Below are positions 15,470-23,195 of a DNA stretch of 64,000 nt, piece after piece. The DNA comes from Cupidesulfovibrio sp000226255 (GTDB lineage Bacteria > Desulfobacterota > Desulfovibrionia > Desulfovibrionales > Desulfovibrionaceae). Under the pieces are notes generated by a model, which worked only from the letters and a program-made list of their open reading frames with translations, was not told the origin of the DNA and did no database searches. The DNA lies in assembly GCF_003402415.2 (NCBI RefSeq), contig NZ_AP036014.1, positions 1,922,001 to 1,986,000 on the forward strand, given 5' to 3'. The translations under genes and the position numbers were made by a program. Numbering within the stretch: the stretch's first letter is position 1; every line of letters starts with the position of its first letter.

Positions 15470-16774
15470 CTACGACTTCTCGCGCATGTCGATGACGCGC
15501 TTGGCCTTGCCCTCGGAGCGCTGGATGGAGCGCGGCTCCACCAGACGTACCTTGGCAGTGACGCCCAGGAATTCCTTGATGGTCTTCTGCAACCGGGCTT
15601 CGCGGCGCTGCAGGTTCTTGATCTCGTCCGAGAAGAATTCCTCGGAAACTTCCACCTGCACCTCGATGTTGTCCAGGTTGCCTTCGCGGGTCACCAGCAA
15701 CTGGTAGTGCGGGGCCAGGCCCTCGGTTTCCATCAGGATGGATTCGATCTGCGAGGGGAACACGTTCACCCCGCGGATGATCAGCATGTCGTCGCTGCGG
15801 CCCGTCACGCGGCGCATGCGCACATGGGTGCGGCCGCAGGCGCAGGGGGTGTAGTCCAGCGAGGTGATGTCGCGGGTGCGGTAGCGCACCAGCGGGATGC
15901 CTTCCTTGGTCAGGGTGGTGATGACCAGTTCGCCGGTGGCGCCGGGGGGCAGCGATTCACCGCTCACCGGGTCGATGATTTCCGGCAGGAAGTGGTCTTC
16001 ATAGATGTGCATGCCGCACTTGGCTTCCACGCATTCCATGGAGACGCCGGGGCCCATGATTTCGGACAGGCCATAGATGTTCAGGGCGTCGATGCCGAGT
16101 TTGGTCTCGATTTCCGCGCGCATTTCCTCGGTCCACGGTTCCGCGCCGAACACGCCGATGCGCAGGGGCAGTTCGCGCAGGTCGATGCCCGCTTCTTCCG
16201 CCGCTTCGTGCAGGTACAGGCTGTACGAGGGGGTACAGCAGATGACCGTGGCGCCAAAGTCGCGCAGCAGCAGCACCTGGCGCTTGGTGGCCCCGCCGGA
16301 CACGGGAATGACCGTGGCCCCCAGGCGTTCCGCCCCGTAGTGCGCGCCAAGGCCCCCGGTGAACAGGCCGTACCCGTAGGCGTTGTGGATGAGGTCGCGG
16401 CGGGTCACCCCTGCGGCGGCCAGGCTGCGGGCCATCAGTTCGGCCCAGTTGTCCAGGTCGCGCTTGGTGTAGCCCACCACGGTGGCCTTGCCGGTGGTGC
16501 CGCTGGATGCGTGCAGCCGCACGATGGTGTCCTTGGGCACGGCGAACAGCCCGAAGGGATAGTTGTTGCGCAGGTCCTGCTTTTCGGTGAAGGGCAGCAG
16601 GGTAACGTCGGATAGCCGCTTGATGTCCGCCGGGGTAACCCCCGCCTCTTCGAACCGGCGGCGGTAGTGGGGCACGTTGGCGTAGACGCGCTCGCAGAGG
16701 TTCTTCAACCTGCGCAGTTGCAGCGCTTCCAGCTCCTCGCGCGGGAGCGTCTCGCGGTCGACGTCGAAAATCAT
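15470..16774 (-). CDS. paaK: Phenylacetate-CoA ligase family enzyme
   Basis: A 434-residue AMP-forming acyl-CoA ligase of the PaaK type, which activates aryl acetates with ATP and CoA. The P-loop is LHASSGTTGKATVVGYT (near 88-104), followed by AYGYGLFTGGLGAHYG, the adenylate motif NIYGLSEIMGPGV, and the C-terminal YRTRDIT...RSDDMLIIRGVNVFPSQIE. In anaerobes such enzymes take part in aromatic amino acid breakdown via arylpyruvates. Nearby ACT, flavoprotein and ferredoxin genes fit that setting, though the orientation differs. It has a strong terminator. The precise substrate is not shown by sequence. Confidence 0.88.
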   Translation of the reverse strand: MIFDVDRETLPREELEALQLRRLKNLCERVYANVPHYRRRFEEAGVTPADIKRLSDVTLLPFTEKQDLRNNYPFGLFAVPKDTIVRLHASSGTTGKATVVGYTKRDLDNWAELMARSLAAAGVTRRDLIHNAYGYGLFTGGLGAHYGAERLGATVIPVSGGATKRQVLLLRDFGATVICCTPSYSLYLHEAAEEAGIDLRELPLRIGVFGAEPWTEEMRAEIETKLGIDALNIYGLSEIMGPGVSMECVEAKCGMHIYEDHFLPEIIDPVSGESLPPGATGELVITTLTKEGIPLVRYRTRDITSLDYTPCACGRTHVRMRRVTGRSDDMLIIRGVNVFPSQIESILMETEGLAPHYQLLVTREGNLDNIEVQVEVSEEFFSDEIKNLQRREARLQKTIKEFLGVTAKVRLVEPRSIQRSEGKAKRVIDMREKS

Positions 16775-17114
16775 GGGGGGCTCCTCTCGGGTTCACCGCA
16801 GGTGGCGCCGCGCGGCGCAATGGCGCGGGCGGCCCGTGCGTCACGTGTCGGGCAAGGCCAACTTGTGCCCCAACTGCCCGCATGTGGTCAAGGATGCCGG
16901 GGCGGTGCGGGCCGCCGCGGCCTTGCAGCCGCATTCACCTTTTGCCCGGAAGCGCGGTTCGTCCGGACACGGGGAGGGGGCGGCCCGTATGCATTTGCGG
17001 AGATGTAGCGAATGCGATAGATGGAATGTTTGGACAGTGAACCGGGCGGATGTCCCCGGATTTTCCGGCCCGCCCACGTTGCCCAGGCATGACATTTCGC
17101 AGGACCATCGCACC
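16775..17114. promoter_or_regulatory. Divergent gap with a possible operator
   Basis: This 340-bp gap separates the divergent paaK-like and nitroreductase genes. The one structure seen is an imperfect inverted repeat, GCATTTGC (16991-16998) and GCGAATGC (17008-17015), 7 of 8 matched with a 9-base spacer. No gene is supported. Confidence 0.3.
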
Positions 17115-17768
17115 ATGACCATACCGCAATCCCCCGCGCAGTCGCCCGATTTCGCCGCCTTCGCGCAGGCGGTGCGCGGCGCCCGCACCTGCCGCCGGTT
17201 TCGGGAAAGCGCTGCCGTGTCCCTTGCCATGCTGCAAGCGCTGGTGGACACGGCGCGGGTGTGCCCCAGCGGGGCAAACCGCCAGCCGCTGCGTTATGCC
17301 GCGTGCGTCGACCCCGTGCGCAATGCCGCCGTGTTTCCGCACCTGCGCTGGGCCGCCTACCTCAAGGACTGGGGCGGCCCGTTGCCCGGCGAACGCCCGG
17401 CGGCATACATCGCCGTGCTGTGCGACAAGAAGGGATCGCCCACGCCGGAAATAGACCTTGGCATCGCGGCGCAGACCATCCAGCTTGGGGCGCACGCGCT
17501 GGGCCTTGGCTGCTGCATGATCGGCGCGTTCGACCGCGACGGCGTGCGCGCGGCCCTGGGGCTGGACACGCCGGATTTTGCCGAATTGGACCTCGTGCTT
17601 GTGCTGGCGCTGGGCGTACCCGCCGAAACCCGCGTGCTGGACGCCGTGGGCGACGACGGCGACATCCGCTACCATCGCGACGCGGACGGCGCGCACCACG
17701 TGCCCAAACGAAGCCTGTCGTCGGTGCTGCTGCTGGCGCACGGCGGCGGGGACGTACTGACGGAATAG
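17115..17768 (+). CDS. Nitroreductase family protein
   Basis: A 217-residue FMN-dependent nitroreductase-fold protein. The FMN-phosphate contact is RTCRRFRESAAVSLAMLQALVDTARVCPSG split over about 19-48, followed by NRQPLRY and the glycine-rich GAHALGLGCCMIGAFDRDGVRAALGL (about 128-153). Family members reduce nitro groups, quinones or flavins. The start at 17115 is chosen because the sequence upstream in frame is low-complexity; AGGA lies about 10 bases before it. The C-terminal part, HHVPKRSLSSVLL, is common to anaerobe homologues. The substrate is unknown. Confidence 0.85.
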   Translation: MTIPQSPAQSPDFAAFAQAVRGARTCRRFRESAAVSLAMLQALVDTARVCPSGANRQPLRYAACVDPVRNAAVFPHLRWAAYLKDWGGPLPGERPAAYIAVLCDKKGSPTPEIDLGIAAQTIQLGAHALGLGCCMIGAFDRDGVRAALGLDTPDFAELDLVLVLALGVPAETRVLDAVGDDGDIRYHRDADGAHHVPKRSLSSVLLLAHGGGDVLTE

Positions 17769-17902
17769 GGGCGGCCCCCCTGGTCCGGCGCATTGCCGGA
17801 TGCCGGGACAGGCCGCGAACAGGACAAAACCGGCGGGCCATCCGCCGCCCGATATGAACACCACGGTCCGCGCCGCGCGCGGGCCGGACCACAGGACACC
17901 GC

Positions 17903-18484
17903 ATGAAACCCATCGAAAAGAAGTTCAAGGACATCCCCACCGCCGAGAAGGTGGCCACCTTCGTCAACTGGCTGGAAGAAAAGAAGGGCCGCGACGTGCT
18001 GGCCCTGAATCTCGCGGGCATGAACGCCTTCGCCGAATCCATCATCATCGTCACCGCCGGCTCGGTGCGCCACGCGCAGGGCCTTGCCGACCACATCCTG
18101 GGCATGTGCGACGACGAGAAGATCGAATTCCTGCGCATGGAAGGCTACCAGGCCGGGCAGTGGATACTGCTCGACTGCAACGACGTGATCATCAACGTAT
18201 TCCAGCCGCCGGTGCGCGAAATGTTCCGGCTGGAAAGCCTGTGGTCCGACGCGCCGGTGCTGCATGACGGGCGCGAACTGGCCCCGCCGGTGGAGGCCGC
18301 CACCACTTCGGCGGGCACCCACAGCGGCGTGCGCCGCATGGCGGGCAAGGTGGCTGGCGCACGCGCCGCCGCCGTGACCACCAAGCGCGCGGCCACGTCG
18401 TCCGCGAGCGCGGACGCCGAGGAAACCAAGCCCAAGCCGCGCACCCGCAAGCCTGCCGCGCCCAAGGGCGGAGCCGACCAGTGA
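17903..18484 (+). CDS. rsfS: Ribosomal silencing factor RsfS
   Basis: RsfS binds ribosomal protein L14 and blocks subunit joining when nutrients are scarce. Residues 1-120 form the domain, with ALNLAGMNAFAESIIIVTAGSVRH split around 34-57, then EGYQAGQWILLDCNDVIINVF. The protein is 193 residues against about 110-130 usual; the surplus is an Ala/Lys/Pro/Thr-rich tail (about 130-193), probably disordered. The stop overlaps the gpmI GTG, so the two genes are coupled. Confidence 0.92.
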   Translation: MKPIEKKFKDIPTAEKVATFVNWLEEKKGRDVLALNLAGMNAFAESIIIVTAGSVRHAQGLADHILGMCDDEKIEFLRMEGYQAGQWILLDCNDVIINVFQPPVREMFRLESLWSDAPVLHDGRELAPPVEAATTSAGTHSGVRRMAGKVAGARAAAVTTKRAATSSASADAEETKPKPRTRKPAAPKGGADQ

Positions 18485-20130
18485 GCAGGGCGGCCGCCGG
18501 GCAGACCCTGACCCCCACGGTGCTGCTTATCCTGGACGGCTGGGGCATCGCCCCGGCCGGGCCAGGCAACGCCGTGTCGCTGGCGCGCACGCCCAATCTC
18601 GACAAGCTTGTTGAGCTGCCCTCGCGCACCACGCTGGCCTGTTCCGGCCGCGATGTGGGCCTGCCCTCCGGGTTCATGGGCAACTCCGAAGTGGGCCACA
18701 TGAACATCGGCGCGGGCCGGGTGGTCTATCAGGACCTGACCCGCATCGACATGGCCGTGGAAAACGGCGACCTCGCGCGCAACCCGGCGCTGTGCGGCCT
18801 GCTGGCCGCCATCGCGGCACGGGCCGGGAGGCTGCACCTGATGGGCCTGCTTTCCGACGGCGGCGTGCACAGCCACATCCGCCACCTGCGGCCCATCGTC
18901 GACGCCGCCAAGGCGCAAGGCGTGCCCGTGCTGGTGCATGCCTTTCTGGACGGGCGCGACACCTCGCCCACCAGCGGCGCGGGCTACGTGGCCGACCTTG
19001 AAGCCATCCTGCGCGACGCGGGCTGGGGGTGCATCGCCAGCCTGACCGGCCGCTACTACGCCATGGACCGCGACAAGCGCTACGAGCGCAACGCGCTGGC
19101 CTGGACTGCGCTCACTGGCGGCAAGGGCACGCTGGTTGATGCGGCGTCCATGCCGTGCGGCTCCCTTGCCGAGGCCGTGCGCGCGGCCTACGCGGCGGGC
19201 GAGACCGACGAGTTCGTCACCCCCCGCGTGGTGACGGAGGGCGGCGCGCCCGTGGGGCTGGTGGCCGACGGCGACGGCGTGTTCTTCTTCAATTTTCGGG
19301 CGGATCGCGCCCGGCAGCTCACCCGTGCCTTCATCGACCCGGCCTTTGACGGCTTCGACCGAGATGCCGACGGCGGGCGGCGGCCCGAACTTTCAGGCTT
19401 CGTGACCATGACCGGCTACGACGCCAGCTTCGCCGTGCCCGTGGCCTTCGCCAAGGACAACCTGGCCATGACCCTCGGCGAGGTGGTTTCCGGCCTCGGG
19501 CTGCGCCAACTGCGCATCGCGGAGACGGAAAAGTACGCCCACGTCACCTATTTTCTGAACTGCGGCCGCGAGGAACCCTTCCCCGGCGAGGAACGCCGCC
19601 TGGTGGCATCCCCGCGCGACGTGGCCACCTACGACCTCAAGCCCGCCATGAGCGCGGTGGAGGTCACCGACCTGCTGCTGGAGGAATGGCGACAGGGCGG
19701 GTACGGGCTGGTGGTGTGCAACCTGGCCAACTGCGACATGGTGGGGCACACCGGCATCATTCCCGCGGCCATCGCCGCCGTGGAGACCGTGGACGCCTGC
19801 GTGGGCCGCATCGCCGAGGCGGTGCTTGGCGCGGGCGGGCGGCTCATCGTCACGGCCGATCACGGCAATGCGGAGGAACTGCTGGACGGCGAGGGCAAGC
19901 CCCAGACCGCGCACACCACCAACCGGGTGCACTGCATCGTGGCCGAGCGCGATGCGTCGAATCCCGACGGCATGCGCACGCTGCGCCTGCGCGGCGACGG
20001 CAGGCTGGGCGACATCGCGCCCACCATCCTCGGCCTGTGGGGCGTGGACATGCCGGACCTGATGACCGGAACATCCCTGATCCTGCCTGAGACAGCAACA
20101 CGTGATGACGGCGACACGGAGGCGGCATAG
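18481..20130 (+). CDS. gpmI: 2,3-bisphosphoglycerate-independent phosphoglycerate mutase
   Basis: GpmI interconverts 3- and 2-phosphoglycerate in glycolysis and gluconeogenesis without a cofactor, using two Mn2+ ions. The 549-residue length is normal. LLILDGWG gives the first metal Asp, and S69 in GFMGNSEVGHMNIGAG is the phosphorylated nucleophile. Later metal ligands are NLANCDMVGHTG and TADHGNAEEL, then AHTTNRVHCI. The GTG start overlaps the rsfS stop. A zinc-ribbon gene starts right after the stop. Confidence 0.96.
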   Translation: MSRAAAGQTLTPTVLLILDGWGIAPAGPGNAVSLARTPNLDKLVELPSRTTLACSGRDVGLPSGFMGNSEVGHMNIGAGRVVYQDLTRIDMAVENGDLARNPALCGLLAAIAARAGRLHLMGLLSDGGVHSHIRHLRPIVDAAKAQGVPVLVHAFLDGRDTSPTSGAGYVADLEAILRDAGWGCIASLTGRYYAMDRDKRYERNALAWTALTGGKGTLVDAASMPCGSLAEAVRAAYAAGETDEFVTPRVVTEGGAPVGLVADGDGVFFFNFRADRARQLTRAFIDPAFDGFDRDADGGRRPELSGFVTMTGYDASFAVPVAFAKDNLAMTLGEVVSGLGLRQLRIAETEKYAHVTYFLNCGREEPFPGEERRLVASPRDVATYDLKPAMSAVEVTDLLLEEWRQGGYGLVVCNLANCDMVGHTGIIPAAIAAVETVDACVGRIAEAVLGAGGRLIVTADHGNAEELLDGEGKPQTAHTTNRVHCIVAERDASNPDGMRTLRLRGDGRLGDIAPTILGLWGVDMPDLMTGTSLILPETATRDDGDTEAA

Positions 20131-20400
20131 ATGGCCGATGACAAGAGAAACGGGCAGGACGGCAAGAGCCGCAAGCCGCTGAACCCGGTGCGGCCCGACG
20201 GGCTGGAAGTGATCTTCTTCTACCCCTGCCCGCACTGCCGCCGCCAGGTGCCCCTGATCAGCCCCACGCAGCCCTCCATGGCCCAGTGCGATTCGTGCAT
20301 GCAGCACTTTCCCATCGTGCCGGTGGACGAGCGCACCGTGCGCTTTCTGAAGGTGATGCTGGACAACGGGCGGGCGGCCATCGACCCCGATTTCGCGTAG
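20131..20400 (+). CDS. Small zinc-ribbon protein
   Basis: An 89-residue protein of unknown function. It has one zinc ribbon, CPHC (about 33-36) and CDSC (about 54-57), between a basic N-terminus and a helical C-terminus (RTVRFLKVMLDNGRAAI). The ATG follows the gpmI TAG with no gap, so it is the third gene of rsfS-gpmI. A terminator follows. It may be a nucleic-acid or protein adaptor; nothing in the sequence tells which. Confidence 0.7.
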   Translation: MADDKRNGQDGKSRKPLNPVRPDGLEVIFFYPCPHCRRQVPLISPTQPSMAQCDSCMQHFPIVPVDERTVRFLKVMLDNGRAAIDPDFA

Positions 20401-20470
20401 CGTTCGGCTGGTTCGCGTGTCCTGCCGCCCCCTCCGGGCGGAGGGCAGGCAGGGCGAGCCGGTGCATGAA

Positions 20471-20515
20471 AAAAAACGTCCCCCGTTCGCGGCTGCGAGC
20501 GGGGGACGGCCTTTT
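20471..20515. terminator. Bidirectional intrinsic terminator
   Basis: 14-bp arms (20477-20490 and 20495-20508) enclose a GGCT loop. An A-run precedes and CTTTTTG follows, so it can end both the rsfS operon (+) and the converging hypothetical gene (-). Confidence 0.88.
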
Positions 20516-20539
20516 TGAAAAACTCAGGTCCGGCGGGGG

Positions 20540-20977
20540 CTACGCGTTGGCGCGGCAGTGGGCAAAGGCCTCGGAAATGCGTTCCTTCACGTATTGCATG
20601 AAGTCTTCGTCGCCGTCTTCCAGGTTGAAGCAGCGGGCGTCGTTGCCGTTGAGGCCGGTGGGAATCCAGTCGCCTCGCTCCTCGGGGTCGGTCAGGGAAT
20701 CGTCGTGAAAGCAGACCGACAGCCAGCGCGCTGCGGGGTCGTCGTCCACCACGTCCACCAGCACGGCCAGCTGGCGGGCAGCCCAGCCGGGGTAGGTGCC
20801 GCGCAGCGAATGGCTGACGCCGGGGCGGCTGACGAATTCCACCACGGCCCCTTCGTGGGCGTGCAGGTGGTCGCGCAGGGCAAGAAATACGGGCAGCACC
20901 CCCGTGGCGTCTTCACCGGCGGTCCATTCGGCGATGAAGGCGTTCGCGGCGGTTTCGGTGGCGGCATCGGCGTACAT
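20540..20977 (-). CDS. Conserved-looking hypothetical protein
   Basis: A 145-residue acidic soluble protein of no recognised family. It begins MYADAATETAANAFIAEW and has WLSVCFHDDSLTDPEERGDW, then FNLEDGDEDFMQYVKERI. GGAG lies 6 bases before the ATG at 20977, which is preferred to longer versions because they start in low-complexity sequence. It ends at the shared terminator. It reads as a compact alpha/beta protein, with no signal peptide or TM segment. Confidence 0.65.
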   Translation of the reverse strand: MYADAATETAANAFIAEWTAGEDATGVLPVFLALRDHLHAHEGAVVEFVSRPGVSHSLRGTYPGWAARQLAVLVDVVDDDPAARWLSVCFHDDSLTDPEERGDWIPTGLNGNDARCFNLEDGDEDFMQYVKERISEAFAHCRANA

Positions 20978-21161
20978 GGGCGTCTCCGTGGTTGTCGATT
21001 GCGGTGGCCGCGCGGGCCGGGCGTCTGCAAGCGCTTGCATATGCCTTTGCATGCAGGGGCTGTCAACACGGGCGGGAGACGAACGCGGAACCGGGGCAAC
21101 GCATGCGGGCCGCATGGCCCCAAGAGAAGTCGCGCAATCGGCGGGGCCTGATGCGCGGCGG

Positions 21162-21560
21162 CTACGCCTTTCCGGCGGCGGGGGCTGGCACGGGCCGCAG
21201 GTCGTAGCGGCGGATCTGGGCCAGCGGAAAGAAGCGCAGGGTGCGGTCGGGCAGCAGCACCTGCAACGTGCCGTGCGGCGTGGGGGTGCAATCGAGGCAA
21301 TCGTGCGTCACTTCCCCCCCGTCGATGAAGGCAACCTCAAGCCGCCACACCTGCGGCACACCCGCCTTGTGGCCGGAAAGCTCGTTCATGGCGTGTATCT
21401 CGCGCTCCATCAGCGCGCGCCACGCCGCCTTGACCAGCTTGCGGTTGTCCGGGGTGTCGTGCTCCCGGCACAGGCCCATCTTGAGGCTGTCGGGGGAAGG
21501 CACGAAGCCGTGCACCCAGCCGGTGGAGGCGTCCGCGCCGCAGGCAAGGCAGGGGATCAT
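21162..21560 (-). CDS. Hypothetical protein with N-terminal Cys pair
   Basis: A 132-residue protein of unknown function. It opens MIPCLACGADAS, with a CxxC knuckle, and further Cys/His (GLCREHDTPDNRKLV; VTHDCLDCTPTPHG) that could complete a zinc site. LPDRTLRFFPLAQIRRYDLRPV near the end resembles a small beta-barrel. It lies between another hypothetical gene and purQ on the same strand, with gaps of about 180 bases each side. Confidence 0.6.
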   Translation of the reverse strand: MIPCLACGADASTGWVHGFVPSPDSLKMGLCREHDTPDNRKLVKAAWRALMEREIHAMNELSGHKAGVPQVWRLEVAFIDGGEVTHDCLDCTPTPHGTLQVLLPDRTLRFFPLAQIRRYDLRPVPAPAAGKA

Positions 21561-21664
21561 GGCGTGCGCCTCCTGACGTGGGGTGAAGGGCAGGGCGGCG
21601 GACGGCGCGCCCCGCTCACTGGCCTATACCGCCCCGGCCGCCGCTTGGAAAGATGCGTGCAGCC

Positions 21665-21708
21665 GGAAAACGAAACGCGGGAAGGGGATGCGTGCATTCC
21701 CTTCCCGC
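21665..21708 (-). terminator. Probable terminator of purQ
   Basis: An inverted repeat of about 15-bp arms (21677-21708, GCGGGAAGGG paired with CCCTTCCCGC, 2-base centre) is followed on the minus strand by GTTTCGTTTTC. It lies 26 bases after the purQ stop. Confidence 0.65.
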
Positions 21709-21733
21709 GAGCGGATTTTCCGGTCTTCGCGAG

Positions 21734-22543
21734 CTACTGGCCGCGCAGGTGGCGCACCGCGTTCTCGAACAGTACGGTGCCCAGCGTTGCAGGTTCTCCG
21801 CGCGTCCAGCCCGGATGGTTGGTGGGGTGGTTGAAGGCCTCGGGGTGGGGCATCAGGCCCAGAATGCGCCCGGTGGGGTCGGTAAGCCCTGCGATGCCCA
21901 GCGGCGAACCGTTGGGGTTCCACGGGTATTCCATGGTCACCGCGCCGGTTTCCGGGTGGGCGTACTGCAGGGTAACAAGGTTTTCGGCCACCAGGCGGCG
22001 CATCACCTCGTCGTCCAGGGGCACCAGCTTGCCCTCGCCGTGGCGCACGGGCACGTACAGGGTGTCGATGCCTTTAGTGAACACGCAGGGGCTCTGGGGG
22101 TTCACCTTTAGGGTCACCCAGCGGTCTTCGTAGCGGGCCGAATCGTTGTGCCCCAGCGAAACCTGGCGCTCGAAATACTTGCCGTCCAGCGCGGGCAGAA
22201 GACCCAGCTTCACCAGCAGCTGAAAGCCGTTGCAGATGCCGAGGGCCAGGCCGCCCCGGCCGATGAACTCCTTCAGCCGGTCCAGCAGCGACTGCCCGTC
22301 GGCGTCGGAAAGGTGCAGCCAGCGCTGCGCGGCGGCGTGGGCCGCGCCAAGGTCGTCCCCGTCCAGGAAGCCGCCGGGAAAGACGATGAAGTTGTAGTCC
22401 TCTATTCTGGTCCTGCGGGCCACGATGTCGGCGAAATGCACCACATCCGCCCGGTCGGCCCCGGCAAGGCGGGCCGCGTGGGCCGATTCCTCGTGCGAGT
22501 TCGTGCCGTAGCCGGTGATGACCAGCGTGTTCACCTGCGCCAT
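21734..22543 (-). CDS. purQ: Phosphoribosylformylglycinamidine synthase, PurQ-type subunit
   Basis: A class I glutamine amidotransferase that supplies ammonia for the FGAM synthase step of purine synthesis. The 269-residue protein shows FIVFPGGFLDGDDLGAA, the nucleophile elbow ALGICNGFQLL (Cys near 105), and the His/Glu pair in GLMPHPEAF near the end. It is longer than Bacillus PurQ (about 227) and resembles the glutaminase end of large PurL. GAGGAG precedes the ATG. No purL or purS lies in the window. Confidence 0.92.
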   Translation of the reverse strand: MAQVNTLVITGYGTNSHEESAHAARLAGADRADVVHFADIVARRTRIEDYNFIVFPGGFLDGDDLGAAHAAAQRWLHLSDADGQSLLDRLKEFIGRGGLALGICNGFQLLVKLGLLPALDGKYFERQVSLGHNDSARYEDRWVTLKVNPQSPCVFTKGIDTLYVPVRHGEGKLVPLDDEVMRRLVAENLVTLQYAHPETGAVTMEYPWNPNGSPLGIAGLTDPTGRILGLMPHPEAFNHPTNHPGWTRGEPATLGTVLFENAVRHLRGQ

Positions 22544-22747
22544 GCGCTGCTCCTCGATGGTTTTCTTGGCAGTGTTGACTGCCTTGACAGGGGGATGTGC
22601 CTCGACTAGCTACTCGTCAGCGCTGCGCGCCGTGCACACGAAAGTGCGCGTTGGCCGTTGCGTCGGCCCGGCCGTCGTTCGCCTGCCTGGAGGCATGTTC
22701 GCCATGCCTGTGGGGACGCATGCCCGGATGGGGCCTGCCCGTCAAGA

Positions 22748-22782
22748 GATGTTTCCGGGGATGTTTCCGGAAAGGTTTCCGG
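22748..22782 (+). repeat. Three 12-bp tandem repeats
   Basis: GATGTTTCCGG at 22748 and 22760, then AAGGTTTCCGG at 22772, at a 12-bp period. They lie in the 652-bp divergent gap between purQ and pyrG, which holds no credible gene. A repeated protein-binding site is possible. Confidence 0.5.
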
Positions 22783-22994
22783 AGCCTTGAACGACGCGGC
22801 GGAAACGGAGGGCGGTGCCCGAACCGTTTCCGCAGACGTGCCGTCCGGCGTTGCGGGCGGCGGGCGCACCCAGCGCACCCGTTCCGAAAACCCCGGCCAG
22901 CGTGCCGCGCGCGGCACGTAACGGTTGCCGCGCAACGGCCGTGCGGCATGCGGCGACATGTGCCGCAGTGCATCGCGCACACCGCTTTCGTGCG

Positions 22995-23023
22995 TTGGGG
23001 ATAGCCGGGACCGTCGATATTAC
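22995..23023 (+). promoter_or_regulatory. Possible pyrG promoter
   Basis: TTGGGG (22995-23000), a 17-bp spacer and TATTAC (23018-23023). It would give a leader of about 165 bases before pyrG that contains the hairpin described next. Confidence 0.4.
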
Positions 23024-23052
23024 GTTCCAGTGGTACATCACGTCAACGGCTG

Positions 23053-23098
23053 ACCTTCATGCCGAAAATGTGGCATAAGGTCCTGATGGCGTTTTTTT
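23053..23098 (+). promoter_or_regulatory. Structured pyrG leader (hairpin and T-run)
   Basis: ACCTTCATGCC pairs with GGCATAAGGT (23053-23081, one bulge, 8-base loop). Ten bases later comes a run of seven T (23092-23098). The layout suggests transcription attenuation of pyrG, but the hairpin is not directly next to the T-run, so this is an inference. Confidence 0.4.
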
Positions 23099-23195
23099 GC
23101 GTATCGCGTCAACCGAAGGGCGAGCGCTGTAACGGGCGTGCGGCAAGACCTGCGCGCCGCGAGCGAGAGCAACCAGTCACTCAGGCAGGAGTTTC

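Noticed and set aside
22748..22782. Short CRISPR-like array
   Set aside because: The repeats are tandem 12-mers without spacers; no cas genes lie in the window.
22597..23004. Open frames in the purQ-pyrG gap
   Set aside because: Several overlapping Arg/Cys/Pro-rich frames on both strands, none with a ribosome site or recognisable motif.
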